From Anopheles merus (Eukaryota; Arthropoda; Insecta; Diptera; Culicidae): DNA of 64,000 nucleotides. The stretch lies in NCBI RefSeq assembly GCF_017562075.2, contig NC_054083.1, positions 9,058,768-9,122,767 of the forward strand, written 5' to 3'. The notes below the pieces were generated by a model, which was not told the DNA's origin, searched no databases, and saw only the letters and a list, made by a program, of their open reading frames with translations. The number at the start of each line of letters is the position of its first letter. Within the stretch, counting starts at the first letter, position 1. Below are positions 51,502-63,393 of the stretch, piece by piece. The translations under genes were made by a program, and so were the position numbers.

Positions 51502-51741
51502 CACGCGAGAAAGAGATAGCACTACTCAAAGAATGACAACGCAAGACGGCTGACAGCTATTTGCCGTCTGACGCACCAACACATCCAAACCTTCGACAGC
51601 GCATTCAGGCGAGGGGTATGAGGCAGAGCCAGGGACGGGTAGCTCGAAACGCTGCTTGACAAATTTGCCGTAGGAGGGAAAAAGAAAGCATGAGAAAATG
51701 CGCGAAAGGGAATGATTTCTTCCGTCGCTTTGCACAGGGGG
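51502..51741 (-). mobile_element. R-repeat end fragment, duplication B copy 1
   Basis: About 240 bp matching the terminal part of the R elements (ACGGCTGACAGC, CCGTCTGACGCACCAACACA, ending CGCTTTGCACAGGGGG at 51741). It truncates the region directly upstream of the transposase exon a. Confidence 0.75.
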
Positions 51742-52500
51742 TTGCTTTGTCTGTTTTCGAACAGGTACTCGAATCTAATTCTAGCTTTGTGGCTAGAATA
51801 ATCTTGACTGATAATTGCAGGCTAGTTTTATACGTGGTTTTGTATGGAGTGTTTACATGATTTCAGCCTCCAACTGTCAAACTCCATACAAAAAAATAAC
51901 TAGAATCGTGAAGGCCCCCAAACTTAGACTGAAGAATGCCTCTCGTACGTGTAATAGAGCAAGAGAATTGTTATGTCACCTTACATATTTATTATTTTAT
52001 TTATTTATCTTCTTGGCTTCATCCAAAAGAATCATTTGTGGTTTTCTGTTTTTGTTGTTTTTATTCATCATCATCAGGAAATTCAATTCCCTCTATCAAC
52101 ATTGACAGAAAATATCAACTCGGGGCCAAATCAGAAAATGAGTATGCCGAATTTTGATTTTCCGACTGGCATCTATCTGTCAAACCCTGTTTGAAGGATA
52201 GGTTCCATAATCGAATGACAGTATTTTCCTCTGTGTAATAAGGCCTTAACAAAATCGTAAGAACCGTTATGTTACACCTCGCGAGGCCCCCAGCAAAACA
52301 GTAAAACGTTTTTGATGAGATTTACGTACTCTGGAGCGAGAAGACATGTCAGGTTTCTTGGATGATGTGCGATAGCACAATGCAACCGGTGATAAGCAGG
52401 CTTACGCACACACTAAAGAATGAACACACTTATAACTCTTTAACCTTGCCCCCGCCTTGTAAACTACAGTGACTTGCCTTGTAAACTCTTGTTTTTTGCA
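51742..52500. other. No gene recognised; inverted repeat near 51837-51890
   Basis: TTTTGTATGGAGT and ACTCCATACAAAA form a 13-bp inverted pair with a 28-bp loop, possibly a small MITE. The rest is unassigned. Confidence 0.45.
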
Positions 52501-52624
52501 ACGTTTTTATTTATGGACCGGATAGCCCACATGTCAGTTTGGAAAGGGGGGGGGGAGGTAGAGGATTTGAAAATCAGTACCGAAAACTGAAAACAGAAAA
52601 CAGGAAGAGAAAACAAAAGAACAA

Positions 52625-52708
52625 AAAAAAATATCTACTTTGACGGGTCCCCTCTATGGTAGGGCCTCAGTCGGCCGCCTAGTCCGCCTACCGTTAGATC
52701 CGCCGCTG
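52625..52708 (-). mobile_element. hAT MITE end, duplication B copy 1
   Basis: GCCTAGTCCGCCTACCGTTA then GATCCGCCGCTG ending at 52708 is the inverted end of the family at 9223. The other end is not found. Confidence 0.6.
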
Positions 52709-52936
52709 CCATACTCAGAGGATTACTTTCTTTATGTTTAGCTTCGACTATCCAGAGTCATTTGCTTTTTGTTCGTGCTTGTTTTCTTTAAAGTATGTTT
52801 GTGTGTATTTTTCCCCTCTGACATCGGCTTGTTTTTGTATATGTTCCTGTTTATGGCGTAGGGTTGGGTTCTCTATTCTTATGTTTTTCGGTTTATTATT
52901 TTATATTGTTATTTTTGTGGAATAACGGTCTATCAC
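52709..52936. other. Flank between the hAT MITE end and the copia LTR
   Basis: T-rich sequence of about 230 bp with no motif recognised. Confidence 0.4.
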
Positions 52937-53087
52937 TGTCAGGCGTGATGCTACCTGGCATGAATATGATGTCAAGTGACAGGAGGTAGAGTATAAAAGT
53001 AAGTTGCGTGCTTGAATAAAATCTCTCTCTGCGTTCTGAACTCTACCCGCAAGTGTGCTGTGTAATTTCATCGCGATTCTGCTAACA
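52937..53087 (+). repeat. copia-type 5' LTR
   Basis: Begins TGTCAGGCGTGATGC and ends GCTAACA, 151 bp. A TATA box TATAAAAG lies at 52992-52999 and a poly(A) signal AATAAA at 53015-53020. It is followed directly by GGTTATGGGC, the primer-binding site type used by insect copia elements (initiator tRNA-Met fragment). Confidence 0.82.
52992..52999 (+). promoter_or_regulatory. TATA box of the copia LTR
   Basis: TATAAAAG within the LTR, about 95 bp upstream of the LTR end; likely drives the retrotransposon RNA. Confidence 0.65.
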
Positions 53088-53823
53088 GGTTATGGGCGAA
53101 ATGGCGGACTCCCAACGATTTATTGTGCAAAGGTTGACGAGCCAAAACTACCAAACGTGGAAGTTTAAAATGCAAATGCTCCTAGAATGGGATGAGCTAT
53201 GGTGCTCTGTAAGTGAACAAAAACCAGAGCCAATTACTGCGTGGAGCCTAAAAGATTCGCGTGCTTGAAATTGCGACATGAAGAGAAATTGCCGTTTATT
53301 GAACCGTGCTCAAGCACAAAGCAAAGGTGAGAGTAGTAATTCGGCGAAAGTTGCTCACAGCGAGGCGGCAGAACCGATGGCTTGGATGACTTACAGTGCA
53401 GCGCCAGCAAACTTGTACGTCCATAGTGGTGCATCGCGACACATGACGAGCGATAGAACTTCCTTTGAAAGAATGTAGAGTTGTAGTGAAATACACGTTA
53501 CACTAGCCGATGATGGAAAAGCTAAAATTGAAGGCGTTGGTTCCGGGACATTAGTGTGTGTGAACCAGGATGGAGAACGTTCGGCAATAAAAGTGTGTGA
53601 AGTGCTATACGTACCGAAATTGGCAAGCAGACTTATATCTGTAAGCAGTTTGGTGAAAAAAGGTATGCATGTGGTGTTCCATGTGAATCCATGTAAAATG
53701 AAGCGGTGGTACAGAGTGATCGCCGTGGCGGAGAGATGCGGAAATTTGTACAAGCTGAGCTGCGGCGTGGATGCTTTGGTGAGTACAACAACTCGGAAAG
53801 AAAATGCTTATCTACATTTGTGG
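53088..53823 (+). pseudogene. copia gag-protease-pre-integrase fragment, copy 1
   Basis: After the primer-binding site, gag starts at 53093 (RLTSQNYQTWKFKMQMLL, typical copia gag) and stops at about 53269 (DSRA). The middle of gag with the zinc knuckle is deleted. Then comes the protease: LYVHSGASRHMTSD, in which the catalytic Asp of the usual DSGAS is His. A TAG follows at about 53477. The pre-integrase segment (LYVPKLASRLISVSSLVKKG, CGNLYKL) runs to the TACATTTGTGG target at 53813-53823, where the non-LTR element is inserted. The His substitution and the stop are in both duplicated copies. Confidence 0.82.
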
Positions 53824-55512
53824 AACGCTCTAAAAACAAAAATAATAAACTGTGCAAGAAATATACTCCCACCACGTCGTGGCAACACCAAATCTGGCTG
53901 GTTCGACGATGAATGCAGACAAGTGACCGAACGTAAGAATACTGCATACCGAGCAATGCAGCAACGGCATAGAACGCGGGCATGCGCAGAGGAATATTCA
54001 CGGCTCAGACGCGAAGAGAAACGAGTTCACCGCTCTAAGAAGCATGCTTTGGAAGAGCAAAACATGCGGGAACTCGAGCAAACCAGAGAGGCGTACGGAC
54101 CGACACGAAAGTTTTACCAAGCGATAGCAGGTCACCGAAACAACGTGGTACCTAAGGTAACCTGCTGTCGCAACAAGGATGGAGATCTGGTTAGTAACCA
54201 GCCAGAGGTCCTCTCGCGGTGGGCTCAGTACTTTGATGAATTACTCAACGACCAGTTAAACGAACAGCTAGAAGCGCCACTAGCAGATAGTGTCATGCTA
54301 CTGCCACCTAGCATAGAAGAAACACGAAAGGCTATCCGTCGGCTGAAAAATAACAAGGCACCCGGAACCGACGGAATTGCAGCTGAACTGGTCAAGAATG
54401 GAGGTGCACGACTAGAAAACGAGATTCATCAAATTGTTACTGAGGTGTGGGATAGCGAATCGATGCCTTGTGATTGGAATCTCGGCATCATCTACCCCGT
54501 ATACAAGAAGGGAGACAGGTTGGACTGCAACAACTACAGGGGTATTACGGTGTTGAATACCGCCTATAAATATTCTCCCTGATCCTTCAGGATCGCCTTG
54601 TCCCGCACGTCGAAGAGATAGTAGGAAACTATCAAAGAGGATTCCGAAACGGAAAATCAACCACTGATCAGATCATCACCATGCGGCAGATCTTGGAGAA
54701 GATGGCTGAATACAAAAACGACACATACCATCTCTTCATAGACTTCAAAGCCGCATACGATAGCATAGCCAGGGTAAAACTGTACGACGCTATGAGCTCA
54801 TTTGGAATCCCGGCCAAACTGATAAGGCTAGTTAGAATGACTATGACCAACGTCACATGCCAGGTGAGGGTGGATGGAAAACTCTCAGGACCTTTTGCTA
54901 CCACCAAAGGTCTGCGCCAGGGGGACGGGCTTGCCTGTCTCCTATTCAACTTGGCGCTAGAGAGGGCCATCCGCGACTCGAGGGTGGAGACTACGGGAAC
55001 CATCTTCTATAAGTCAACCCAGATCCTGGCATACGCTGATGATATAGACATCATTGGTCTGCGGCTCTCCTATGTAGCAGAAGCCTACCAAGGGATTGAG
55101 CAGGCGGCAGAGAGCCTCGGATTGCAGATAAACGAGGCAAAGACCAAACTGATGGTGGCAACATCAGCGGACCTACCAATAAATAATCCGAATCTACGTA
55201 GGCGTGACGTACAGATAGGTGAACGCACTTTTGAGGTCGTCCCACAATTCACCTATCTTGGGTCAAAGGTCAGCAACGACAACAGCATGGAAGCTGAGTT
55301 GCGCGCAAGGATGCTGGCTGCCAACCGGTTATTCTACAGCCTGAAAAAGCAGTTTACCTCAAAGAACCTGTCGCGACGGACGAAGCTGGGACTATATAGT
55401 ACCTATATAGTACCAGTACTCACATACGCCTCTGAGACATGGACACTGTCCAAATCTGACGAAACCCTCTTAGCCGCGTTCGAGAGGAAGATGCTCAGAA
55501 GGATACTTGGCC
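53824..55512 (+). pseudogene. Non-LTR reverse transcriptase (RTE-like), copy 1, cut by duplication
   Basis: 5'-truncated LINE inserted in the copia. It reads SGWFDDECRQVTERKNTAYR, FYQAIAGHRNN, NNKAPGTDGIAAELV, PVYKKGDRLDCNNYRGITV. A one-base deletion in an A run (AAATATT instead of AAAATATT, near 54570) then shifts the frame. The polymerase continues in another frame: LFIDFKAAYDSIARV, GLRQGDGLACLLFNLALE, ILAYADDIDIIGL. It ends at the duplication join (LRRILG, then foreign residues), so the C-terminal 110 residues are missing. The second copy at 61352-63393 has the complete 3' end. Confidence 0.85.
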
Positions 55513-55518
55513 AACTTG

Positions 55519-55767
55519 GACAAGCAACATGCTAAGAACTGCCTGGCATGGTTGCAGAACGAGGTGATGGCAACGGATCCCACCAAACGGTTGAGGGAGG
55601 TGCGGGATCTTGTTTTCGACAGTGGCTTTATTTCGCGTTGCCGGTGGTCTCAGCGAAACGGGAAGGTGTCGATGGCACATTTTCCGAACGTATGCGAGCT
55701 GTTCCGCAAAGCCGCAGCGACCTGGAAGGCGCCCATCACCACAGCATACGTGGTAGATTTTTTTTAA
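55519..55767 (+). pseudogene. DUF4806 C-terminal fragment created by the duplication
   Basis: Last 82 codons of the unit 1 DUF4806 gene (DKQHAKNCLAWLQNEVMATD to VVDFF), now preceded by the end of the truncated reverse transcriptase. The reverse transcriptase frame crosses the join but reads DUF4806 out of frame and stops at 55535. It has no promoter or N-terminus of its own. Confidence 0.85.
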
Positions 55768-56104
55768 CGCGTGTTGCGGTATTCTGCAAAGTCGAAGAAT
55801 GCAAACAAAGAAGTAATGCTCAATGTAAATAATAATGATAATCTAGGTTAGTTTAGTGTAAGTTTTTTTTATAGCGTAGGTAGACAAGTTAAGTTTAGTT
55901 TCGTGTTGTACATAGTTAGTTTAGTTAGTTATTTTTTTATTTGAATTATTATTATATTAATGAATTAAATAACTAGGATTTCATGAATACAAAAAATGCA
56001 TTCTGCCACACAGCACCTAAGATAATTTCTCATTATTTACCTTCCTGGTCCGAAACACTTAACCAGGGTTTTGGGAAGAGGCATATTTTTTTTTAATTTA
56101 TTGT

Positions 56105-58913
56105 CTAGCAAATGTAAGTGTGTGTCAACGGCACAAACATTAACACCCCTTCCTGTCCCGTTTCCACTGCAGCTACCTTGCACATCAACGTGCTGCTGGC
56201 GTAGTGTTGCAGTTCACCCTTATTCAAATCTACCATGTTGGCAGAGTAAATATTCGCCTCCGTTGAAAGGCAAGGTTCCGTAAAGGCAGGCACCTGTTTG
56301 AAAAACGCGTACCCCTGCACCGTAACGTCCTTGCCTGTTTTTGTCGCCGTTTCGTAACGGACCACCTCGCCCGAGTTGGTCATAAACCATTGATCGCGAA
56401 AGTTTTTTCGCAGCGCGAAGCCCTGCCGTACGGTCGTTATGGTGTCGACACCAACCGTGCGCACCGATGGTTCGTCCACCGGTTTGTTTTGCTGACGTTT
56501 GGCAACAATGACATGTTGCAGTTCCAGCAAACGATGGACCGCTTGTACCAGGCTGTGCCTCCCGGAATACACCAACTTTTTGAGATCATGCAAAAATGCC
56601 TCAAAAATGAAGGCTGATATGTTTATAAGTCCATCGAGCCTGCAAACGTCATTGTAAACGTGCAGCAAGTTATGCACGTTGCTATTCATGAGAACTGGGC
56701 TGTACAGATCTCCATAGGCTGCCACAAACCTATGCAAATATGAATCAGCCAGTTCCCATTTAGCGCGATGGTATGTGGTGGACATAAACGTCACAGCCAT
56801 CATCAACAACATGAAGTGTTGGTACGCTGCATCGATAAGTCTATCCTTCAGAACAATGAAACCGGCAACCAACAGAAACATCCTGTACTCGGAAGCTTTC
56901 TAGAGATGGATGTATCGCAGGTCGCGCAGTTTACGTTGGTAATCTGAAGGCAGCCTTAACAGACGCAAGTGCGCCGACACTTCACGTTGCTGGCGACGTG
57001 GCAAGTAACAAGCAACGCCAGGGAAGCCATTTATCCACAAATGTAGCAACTTTGCCTCTACGCCCTTGTATATTAAGTGTGTAGCGACCTCGGCCGCTAC
57101 GATAAGAAAATATCGATCAGATAAGCTTCGTTTAGATGTAGATATCGACAAGATACGTGTAGACGCGTCTTAAGGCGGCCTTATCAAAATCGACGGCTAC
57201 TGTGCGGGGTTCGTGGATCGGAGGTTCGGCGGAGCGATGGCGGTTGAGGAAGACGCGAACATTTTTCGTGGACTCATTCTCATTCTGGTGGTGGATTTAA
57301 GCGGATGTTAATAAAGTGTTGCAGGAGGAATATTTAATTTATTTAATTTATTTAATAATATAAGTAGTGCTGTGCGTTTCCGAAAAAGTAGTTTAGTCGT
57401 TTCAAGTGTATGTCTTCGGCTGACACAAAATCGTCAATGATATCGCAACCTAATAGACTCGTAAAGGGCGTAGGGTTGTTGACATGTGTTGGATATTTGT
57501 CGTCACAAAAATCCTTGTGGTTCCGATGCGCGCATTGTTCACCATACGGGAAGTACATTCGGTGTCCTTCCAACTCACCAACGATTGTGCACTTCATGCA
57601 GGCGCTGTACGCATTATGCGATTTAACACCTGAAAGAAGAAAAAAAATACACAAAAAATCAGAAATAACTCGTTTCACCGCATACAAATGTAATGGTTAA
57701 GTGGACAAACGCATAACGTATTTTAGGCGCTCCAGTCGCTAACCCGTTGCAAGAGATTTCTTGTTACAACGGTTTAGTCGTAATGAAAGCGTTGACTGTA
57801 TATAGTGCATTTTATCAACATACCTTTAATAAATGCTCGTGCCGGAGCATCTGCAATTATTGCACGCGCTTCCACCCAGTAAGAGGGGGATTTAATTGTC
57901 AGACATGTCACAAACAGTCTGTTCATTTCGTCCACAAACGGCTGCAAAAACTCCTTGACGAATAACGGTTTTGATTCGCCACAGAATATCGCAACCGTCA
58001 TTACAGGAGTATCTGGAACGTTATGAGCCTGCATGAGAATTGGCCAAAATTGGGTCCGACTGCTCTTGTGCAGGGGTAGGCCATCCACAAAAATATTCAA
58101 CTCGAACCCCTCCTGGGTTGGCTGACAATCGCTGGAATAGAAAAAAAATATGAGCACATGACCAGAAGCACTGTCAGTTAAATGAGATTTAAAACATGCT
58201 TACCGAAAATATGAAAGCAGGCATTTTTCCACACCCTGGTAAAAAGCAAGCTGCCCACCTGCGATTGGTGTAAGGGCTGTCTCCGGTGCTCCGGACACAG
58301 GCGTGTTCATCAACGTCCGTGCATCTCGGGGCAATTTGGTCAGGGGGAAGTGATGTCGCAAATGGCCCAGCAAAAGGTTCAAACTGCGATGAGTTAGTCC
58401 AGTTTGCCGGGCCCACATCCTCAAGCCATCCTCTCACGAAAGATCTCCGTACGGATGGTCTGGCATTTCCACCACGACCTGGATATCCTCCACGTCTGTA
58501 TCCTCGCCGCTGCTTGCGTCGGTCGTACCTTCCTCCTCGCTTTCACTAAGCGGAGCAGCATCGTCTGCAACATAACACATGATACACATGAGAGCACAAC
58601 ATAAGCAGCATACAGCATAACGATCGTTACTTACCGATCACTTCCATGGGCATCGGAACATCTTCAAACTGCACTGGCACAGCATCACGCGCTCGGTCAT
58701 TTAAAATATAGTCACGAAAACCATTGTTAAACACTGATCGCTATATTCACCGTTCAGCATATAATCACCGTTCACCGATCACTTACCCACAGTCGGAGGT
58801 TCTGCCTGCTGGGCAAGAAGGAGTTCCCTTTCCACTTCCTCCAGACACTGCTTGTAGAGCCGGGCAATTGCGTGGGACATCAAGCCACTTTTCTTGTCCT
58901 GATTCGAGGCCAT
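56105..58913 (-). pseudogene. DUF4806-associated transposase, duplicated copy
   Basis: Exons a 58913-58787, b 58733-58635, c 58564-58204, d 58131-57824 and e from 57629 correspond one to one to the gene at 48580-51387. It has the same stops in exon c and after RDLRY and the same 300-bp interruption. One residue differs near the C-terminus (Cys to Phe in the block VPACTEPCL). Shared defects show it was already dead when duplicated. Confidence 0.68.
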
Positions 58914-59027
58914 TTTCACGCTTTCTATAGGGAAACTTTTCACGGGAGGGATGAGCACTGGTTGTATTTGTGTTGACGTTTGTTTACATTTTCTATCGGT
59001 ACCGGTACCGGTCTTAAAATTGGGCTG

Positions 59028-59267
59028 CACGCGAGAAAGAGATAGCACTACTCAAAGAATGACAACGCAAGACGGCTGACAGCTATTTGCCGTCTGACGC
59101 ACCAACACATCCAAACCTTCGACAGCGCATTCAGGCGAGGGGTATGAGGCAGAGCCAGGGACGGGTAGCTCGAAACGCTGCTTGACAAATTTGCCGTAGG
59201 AGGGAAAAAGAAAGCATGAGAAAATGCGCGAAAGGGAATGATTTCTTCCGTCGCTTTGCACAGGGGG
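59028..59267 (-). mobile_element. R-repeat end fragment, duplication B copy 2
   Basis: Duplicate of 51502-51741, ending CACAGGGGG at 59267. Confidence 0.75.
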
Positions 59268-60152
59268 TTGCTTTGTCTGTTTTCGAACAGGTACTCGAAT
59301 CTAATTCTAGCTTTGTGGCTAGAATAATCTTGACTGATAATTGCAGGCTAGTTTTATACGTGGTTTTGTATGGAGTGTTTACATGATTTCAGCCTCCAAC
59401 TGTCAAACTCCATACAAAAAAATAACTAGAATCGTGAAGGCCCCCAAACTTAGACTGAAGAATGCCTCTCGTACGTGTAATAGAGCAAGAGAATTGTTAT
59501 GTCACCTTACATATTTATTATTTTATTTATTTATCTTCTTGGCTTCATCCAAAAGAATCATTTGTGGTTTTCTGTTTTTGTTGTTTTTATTCATCATCAT
59601 CAGGAAATTCAATTCCCTCTATCAACATTGACAGAAAATATCAACTCGGGGCCAAATCAGAAAATGAGTATGCCGAATTTTGATTTTCCGACTGGCATCT
59701 ATCTGTCAAACCCTGTTTGAAGGATAGGTTCCATAATCGAATGACAGTATTTTCCTCTGTGTAATAAGGCCTTAACAAAATCGTAAGAACCGTTATGTTA
59801 CACCTCGCGAGGCCCCCAGCAAAACAGTAAAACGTTTTTGATGAGATTTACGTACTCTGGAGCGAGAAGACATGTCAGGTTTCTTGGATGATGTGCGATA
59901 GCACAATGCAACCGGTGATAAGCAGGCTTACGCACACACTAAAGAATGAACACACTTATAACTCTTTAACCTTGCCCCCGCCTTGTAAACTACAGTGACT
60001 TGCCTTGTAAACTCTTGTTTTTTGCAACGTTTTTATTTATGGACCGGATAGCCCACATGTCAGTTTGGAAAGGGGGGGGGGGGAGGTAGAGGATTTGAAA
60101 ATCAGTACCGAAAACTGAAAACAGAAAACAGGAAGAGAAAACAAAAGAACAA
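59268..60152. other. No gene recognised (duplicate of 51742-52624)
   Basis: Same sequence as the first copy, including the TTTTGTATGGAGT inverted pair. A G run near 60071 is three bases longer. Confidence 0.45.
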
Positions 60153-60236
60153 AAAAAAATATCTACTTTGACGGGTCCCCTCTATGGTAGGGCCTCAGTC
60201 GGCCGCCTAGTCCGCCTACCGTTAGATCCGCCGCTG
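60153..60236 (-). mobile_element. hAT MITE end, duplication B copy 2
   Basis: Duplicate of 52625-52708. Confidence 0.6.
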
Positions 60237-60464
60237 CCATACTCAGAGGATTACTTTCTTTATGTTTAGCTTCGACTATCCAGAGTCATTTGCTTTTTGT
60301 TCGTGCTTGTTTTCTTTAAAGTATGTTTGTGTGTATTTTTCCCCTCTGACATCGGCTTGTTTTTGTATATGTTCCTGTTTATGGCGTAGGGTTGGGTTCT
60401 CTATTCTTATGTTTTTCGGTTTATTATTTTATATTGTTATTTTTGTGGAATAACGGTCTATCAC

Positions 60465-60615
60465 TGTCAGGCGTGATGCTACCTGGGATGAATATGATGT
60501 CAAGTGACAGGAGGTAGAGTATAAAAGTAAGTTGCGTGCTTGAATAAAATCTCTCTCTGCGTTCTGAACTCTACCCGCAAGTGTGCTGTGTAATTTCATC
60601 GCGATTCTGCTAACA
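60465..60615 (+). repeat. copia-type 5' LTR, copy 2
   Basis: Duplicate of 52937-53087 with one substitution near 60487; TATAAAAG at 60520-60527, then the primer-binding site GGTTATGGGC. Confidence 0.82.
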
Positions 60616-61351
60616 GGTTATGGGCGAAATGGCGGACTCCCAACGATTTATTGTGCAAAGGTTGACGAGCCAAAACTACCAAACGTGGAAGTTTAAAATG
60701 CAAATGCTCCTAGAATGGGATGAGCTATGGTGCTCTGTAAGTGAACAAAAACCAGAGCCAATTACTGCGTGGAGCCTAAAAGATTCGCGTGCTTGAAATT
60801 GCGACATGAAGAGAAATTGCCGTTTATTGAACCGTGCTCAAGCACAAAGCAAAGGTGAGAGTAGTAATTCGGCGAAAGTTGCTCACAGCGAGGCGGCAGA
60901 ACCGATGGCTTGGATGACTTACAGTGCAGCGCCAGCAAACTTGTACGTCCATAGTGGTGCATCGCGACACATGACGAGCGATAGAACTTCCTTTGAAAGA
61001 ATGTAGAGTTGTAGTGAAATACACGTTACACTAGCCGATGATGGAAAAGCTAAAATTGAAGGCGTTGGTTCCGGGACATTAGTGTGTGTGAACCAGGATG
61101 GAGAACGTTCGGCAATAAAAGTGTGTGAAGTGCTATACGTACCGAAATTGGCAAGCAGACTTATATCTGTAAGCAGTTTGGTGAAAAAAGGTATGCATGT
61201 GGTGTTCCATGTGAATCCATGTAAAAAGAAGCGGTGGTACAGAGTGATCGCCGTGGCGGAGAGATGCGGAAATTTGTACAAGCTGAGCTGCGGCGTGGAT
61301 GCTTTGGTGAGTACAACAACTCGGAAAGAAAATGCTTATCTACATTTGTGG
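60616..61351 (+). pseudogene. copia gag-protease fragment, copy 2
   Basis: Same content and same damage as copy 1: gag start RLTSQNYQTWKFKMQ, internal deletion, HSGAS in place of DSGAS, stop after FERM, pre-integrase block to the insertion target at 61341-61351. A substitution gives Lys for Met in the NPCK region. The copia continues at 63394. Confidence 0.82.
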
Positions 61352-63370
61352 AACGCTCTAAAAACAAAAATAATAAACTGTGCAAGAAATATATTCCCAC
61401 CACGTCGTGGCAACACCAAATCTGGCTGGTTCGACGATGAATGCAGACAAGTGACCGAACGTAAGAATACTGCATACCGAGCAATGCAGCAACGGCATAG
61501 AACGCGGGCATGCGCAGAGGAATATTCACGGCTCAGACGCGAAGAGAAACGAGTTCACCGCTCTAAGAAGCATGCTTTGGAAGAGCAAAACATGCGGGAA
61601 CTCGAGCAAACCAGAGAGGCGTACGGACCGATACGAAAGTTTTACCAAGCGATGGCAGGTCACCGAAACAACGTGGTACCTAAGGTAACCTGCTGTCGCA
61701 ACAAGGATGGAGATCTGGTTAGTAACCAGCCAGAGGTCCTCTCGCGGTGGGCTCAGTACTTTGATGAATTACTCAACGACCAGTTAAACGAACAGCTAGA
61801 AGCGCCACTAGCAGATAGTGTCATGCTACTGCCACCTAGCATAGAAGAAACACGAAAGGCTATCCGTCGGCTGAAAAATAACAAGGCACCCGGAACCGAC
61901 GGAATTGCAGCTGAACTGGTCAAGAATGGAGGTGCACGACTAGAAAACGAGATTCATCAAATTGTTACTGAGGTGTGGGATAGCGAATCGATGCCTTGTG
62001 ATTGGAATCTCGGCATCATCTACCCCGTATACAAGAAGGGAGACAGGTTGGACTGCAACAACTACAGGGGTATTACGGTGTTGAATACCGCCTATAAAAT
62101 ATTCTCCCTGATCCTTCAGGATCGCCTTGTCCCGCACGTCGAAGAGATAGTAGGAAACTATCAAAGAGGATTCCGAAACGGAAAATCAACCACTGATCAG
62201 ATCATCACCATGCGGCAGATCTTGGAGAAGATGGCTGAATACAAAAACGACACATACCATCTCTTCATAGACTTCAAAGCCGCATACGATAGCATAGCCA
62301 GGGTAAAACTGTACGACGCTATGAGCTCATTTGGAATCCCGGCCAAACTGATAAGGCTAGTTAGAATGACTATGACCAACGTCACATGCCAGGTGAGGGT
62401 GGATGGAAAACTCTCAGGACCTTTTGCTACCACCAAAGGTCTGCGCCAGGGGGACGGGCTTGCCTGTCTCCTATTCAACTTGGCGCTAGAGAGGGCCATC
62501 CGCGACTCGAGGGTGGAGACTACGGGAACCATCTTCTATAAGTCAACCCAGATCCTGGCATACGCTGATGATATAGACATCATTGGTCTGCGGCTCTCCT
62601 ATGTAGCAGAAGCCTACCAAGGGATTGAGCAGGCGGCAGAGAGCCTCGGATTGCAGATAAACGAGGCAAAGACCAAACTGATGGTGGCAACATCAGCGGA
62701 CCTACCAATAAATAATCCGAATCTACGTAGGCGTGACGTACAGATAGGTGAACGCACTTTTGAGGTCGTCCCACAATTCACCTATCTTGGGTCAAAGGTC
62801 AGCAACGACAACAGCATGGAAGCTGAGTTGCGCGCAAGGATGCTGGCTGCCAACCGGTTATTCTACATCCTGAAAAAGCAGTTTACCTCAAAGAACCTGT
62901 CGCGACGGACGAAGCTGGGACTATATAGTACCTATATAGTACTAGTACTCACATACGCCTCTGAGACATGGACACTGTCCAAATCTGACGAAACCCTCTT
63001 AGCCGCGTTCGAGAGGAAGATGCTCAGAAGGATACTTGGCCCCGTATGTGTGGAAGGACAATGGAGGAGCCGCTATAATGACGAGCTATACGAGATGTAC
63101 GGCGACCTCACTGTCGTACAGCGTATAAAGCTCGCCAGGCTCCGGTGGGCTGGCCATGTTATACGCATGGAAACGGACGACCCAGCCCGTAAAGTCTTTT
63201 TAGGCCGTCCACAAGGACAGAGGAGGCGTGGTAGGCCCAAATTGAGGTGGCAAGATGGCGTGGAGGCGTCCGCCATTAAGGCCGGGATAACGGACTGGCA
63301 GACGAAGGCGCGAGACCGTGAGCGGTTTCGGACACTCCTGAGGCAGGCCAAGACCGCAAAGCGGTTGTAG
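61352..63370 (+). pseudogene. Reverse transcriptase ORF of the RTE-like element, open to the stop
   Basis: An open frame of 762 codons starts at 61082 in copia sequence; residues from about 91 belong to this element, so the apparent fusion is an insertion by-product. Polymerase motifs in order: SGWFDDECRQ linker, NNKAPGTDGIAAELV, YPVYKKGDRLDCNNYRGI, GNYQRGFRNGKSTTDQI, LFIDFKAAYDSI, GLRQGDGLACLLFNLALE, active site LAYADDIDIIG (about residue 495), LGLQINEAKTKLM, VPQFTYLGSKVSND, and the C-terminal RIKLARLRWAGHVIRM and RRRGRPKLRWQDGVE. No stop or shift occurs in the domain, unlike copy 1. Without endonuclease and promoter it is not autonomous. The clade (RTE-like) is a best guess. Confidence 0.85.
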
Positions 63371-63393
63371 TGCCGGATAAGTAAGTAAGTAAG
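61352..63393 (+). mobile_element. RTE-like non-LTR element, 5'-truncated, with 11-bp target duplication
   Basis: Flanked by TACATTTGTGG at 61341-61351 and 63394-63404. The 3' end is a (TAAG)n tail (about 63378-63393). Inserted in the pre-integrase region of the copia. The endonuclease is absent because of 5' truncation. Confidence 0.9.

Larger units (their letters stand above)
47993..55512 (+). repeat. Tandem duplication B, first copy (7.5 kb)
   Basis: Position 47993 (GACAAGCAACATG in DUF4806) matches 55519, and the match runs to 55512/63041 (CTTGGCC in the reverse transcriptase). The join carries six extra bases, AACTTG (55513-55518). About a dozen differences were seen by eye over 7.5 kb, so identity is near 99.8 percent. 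Confidence 0.92.
55519..63041 (+). repeat. Tandem duplication B, second copy
   Basis: Direct repeat of 47993-55512. Differences include G to T at about 56283, C to G at about 60487, several substitutions in the reverse transcriptase and homopolymer length changes. Confidence 0.92.

Noticed and set aside
61082..63370. A natural fusion of a copia protease region with a LINE reverse transcriptase
   Set aside because: The 11-bp target duplication and (TAAG)n tail show a LINE insertion; the open frame across the join is accidental.
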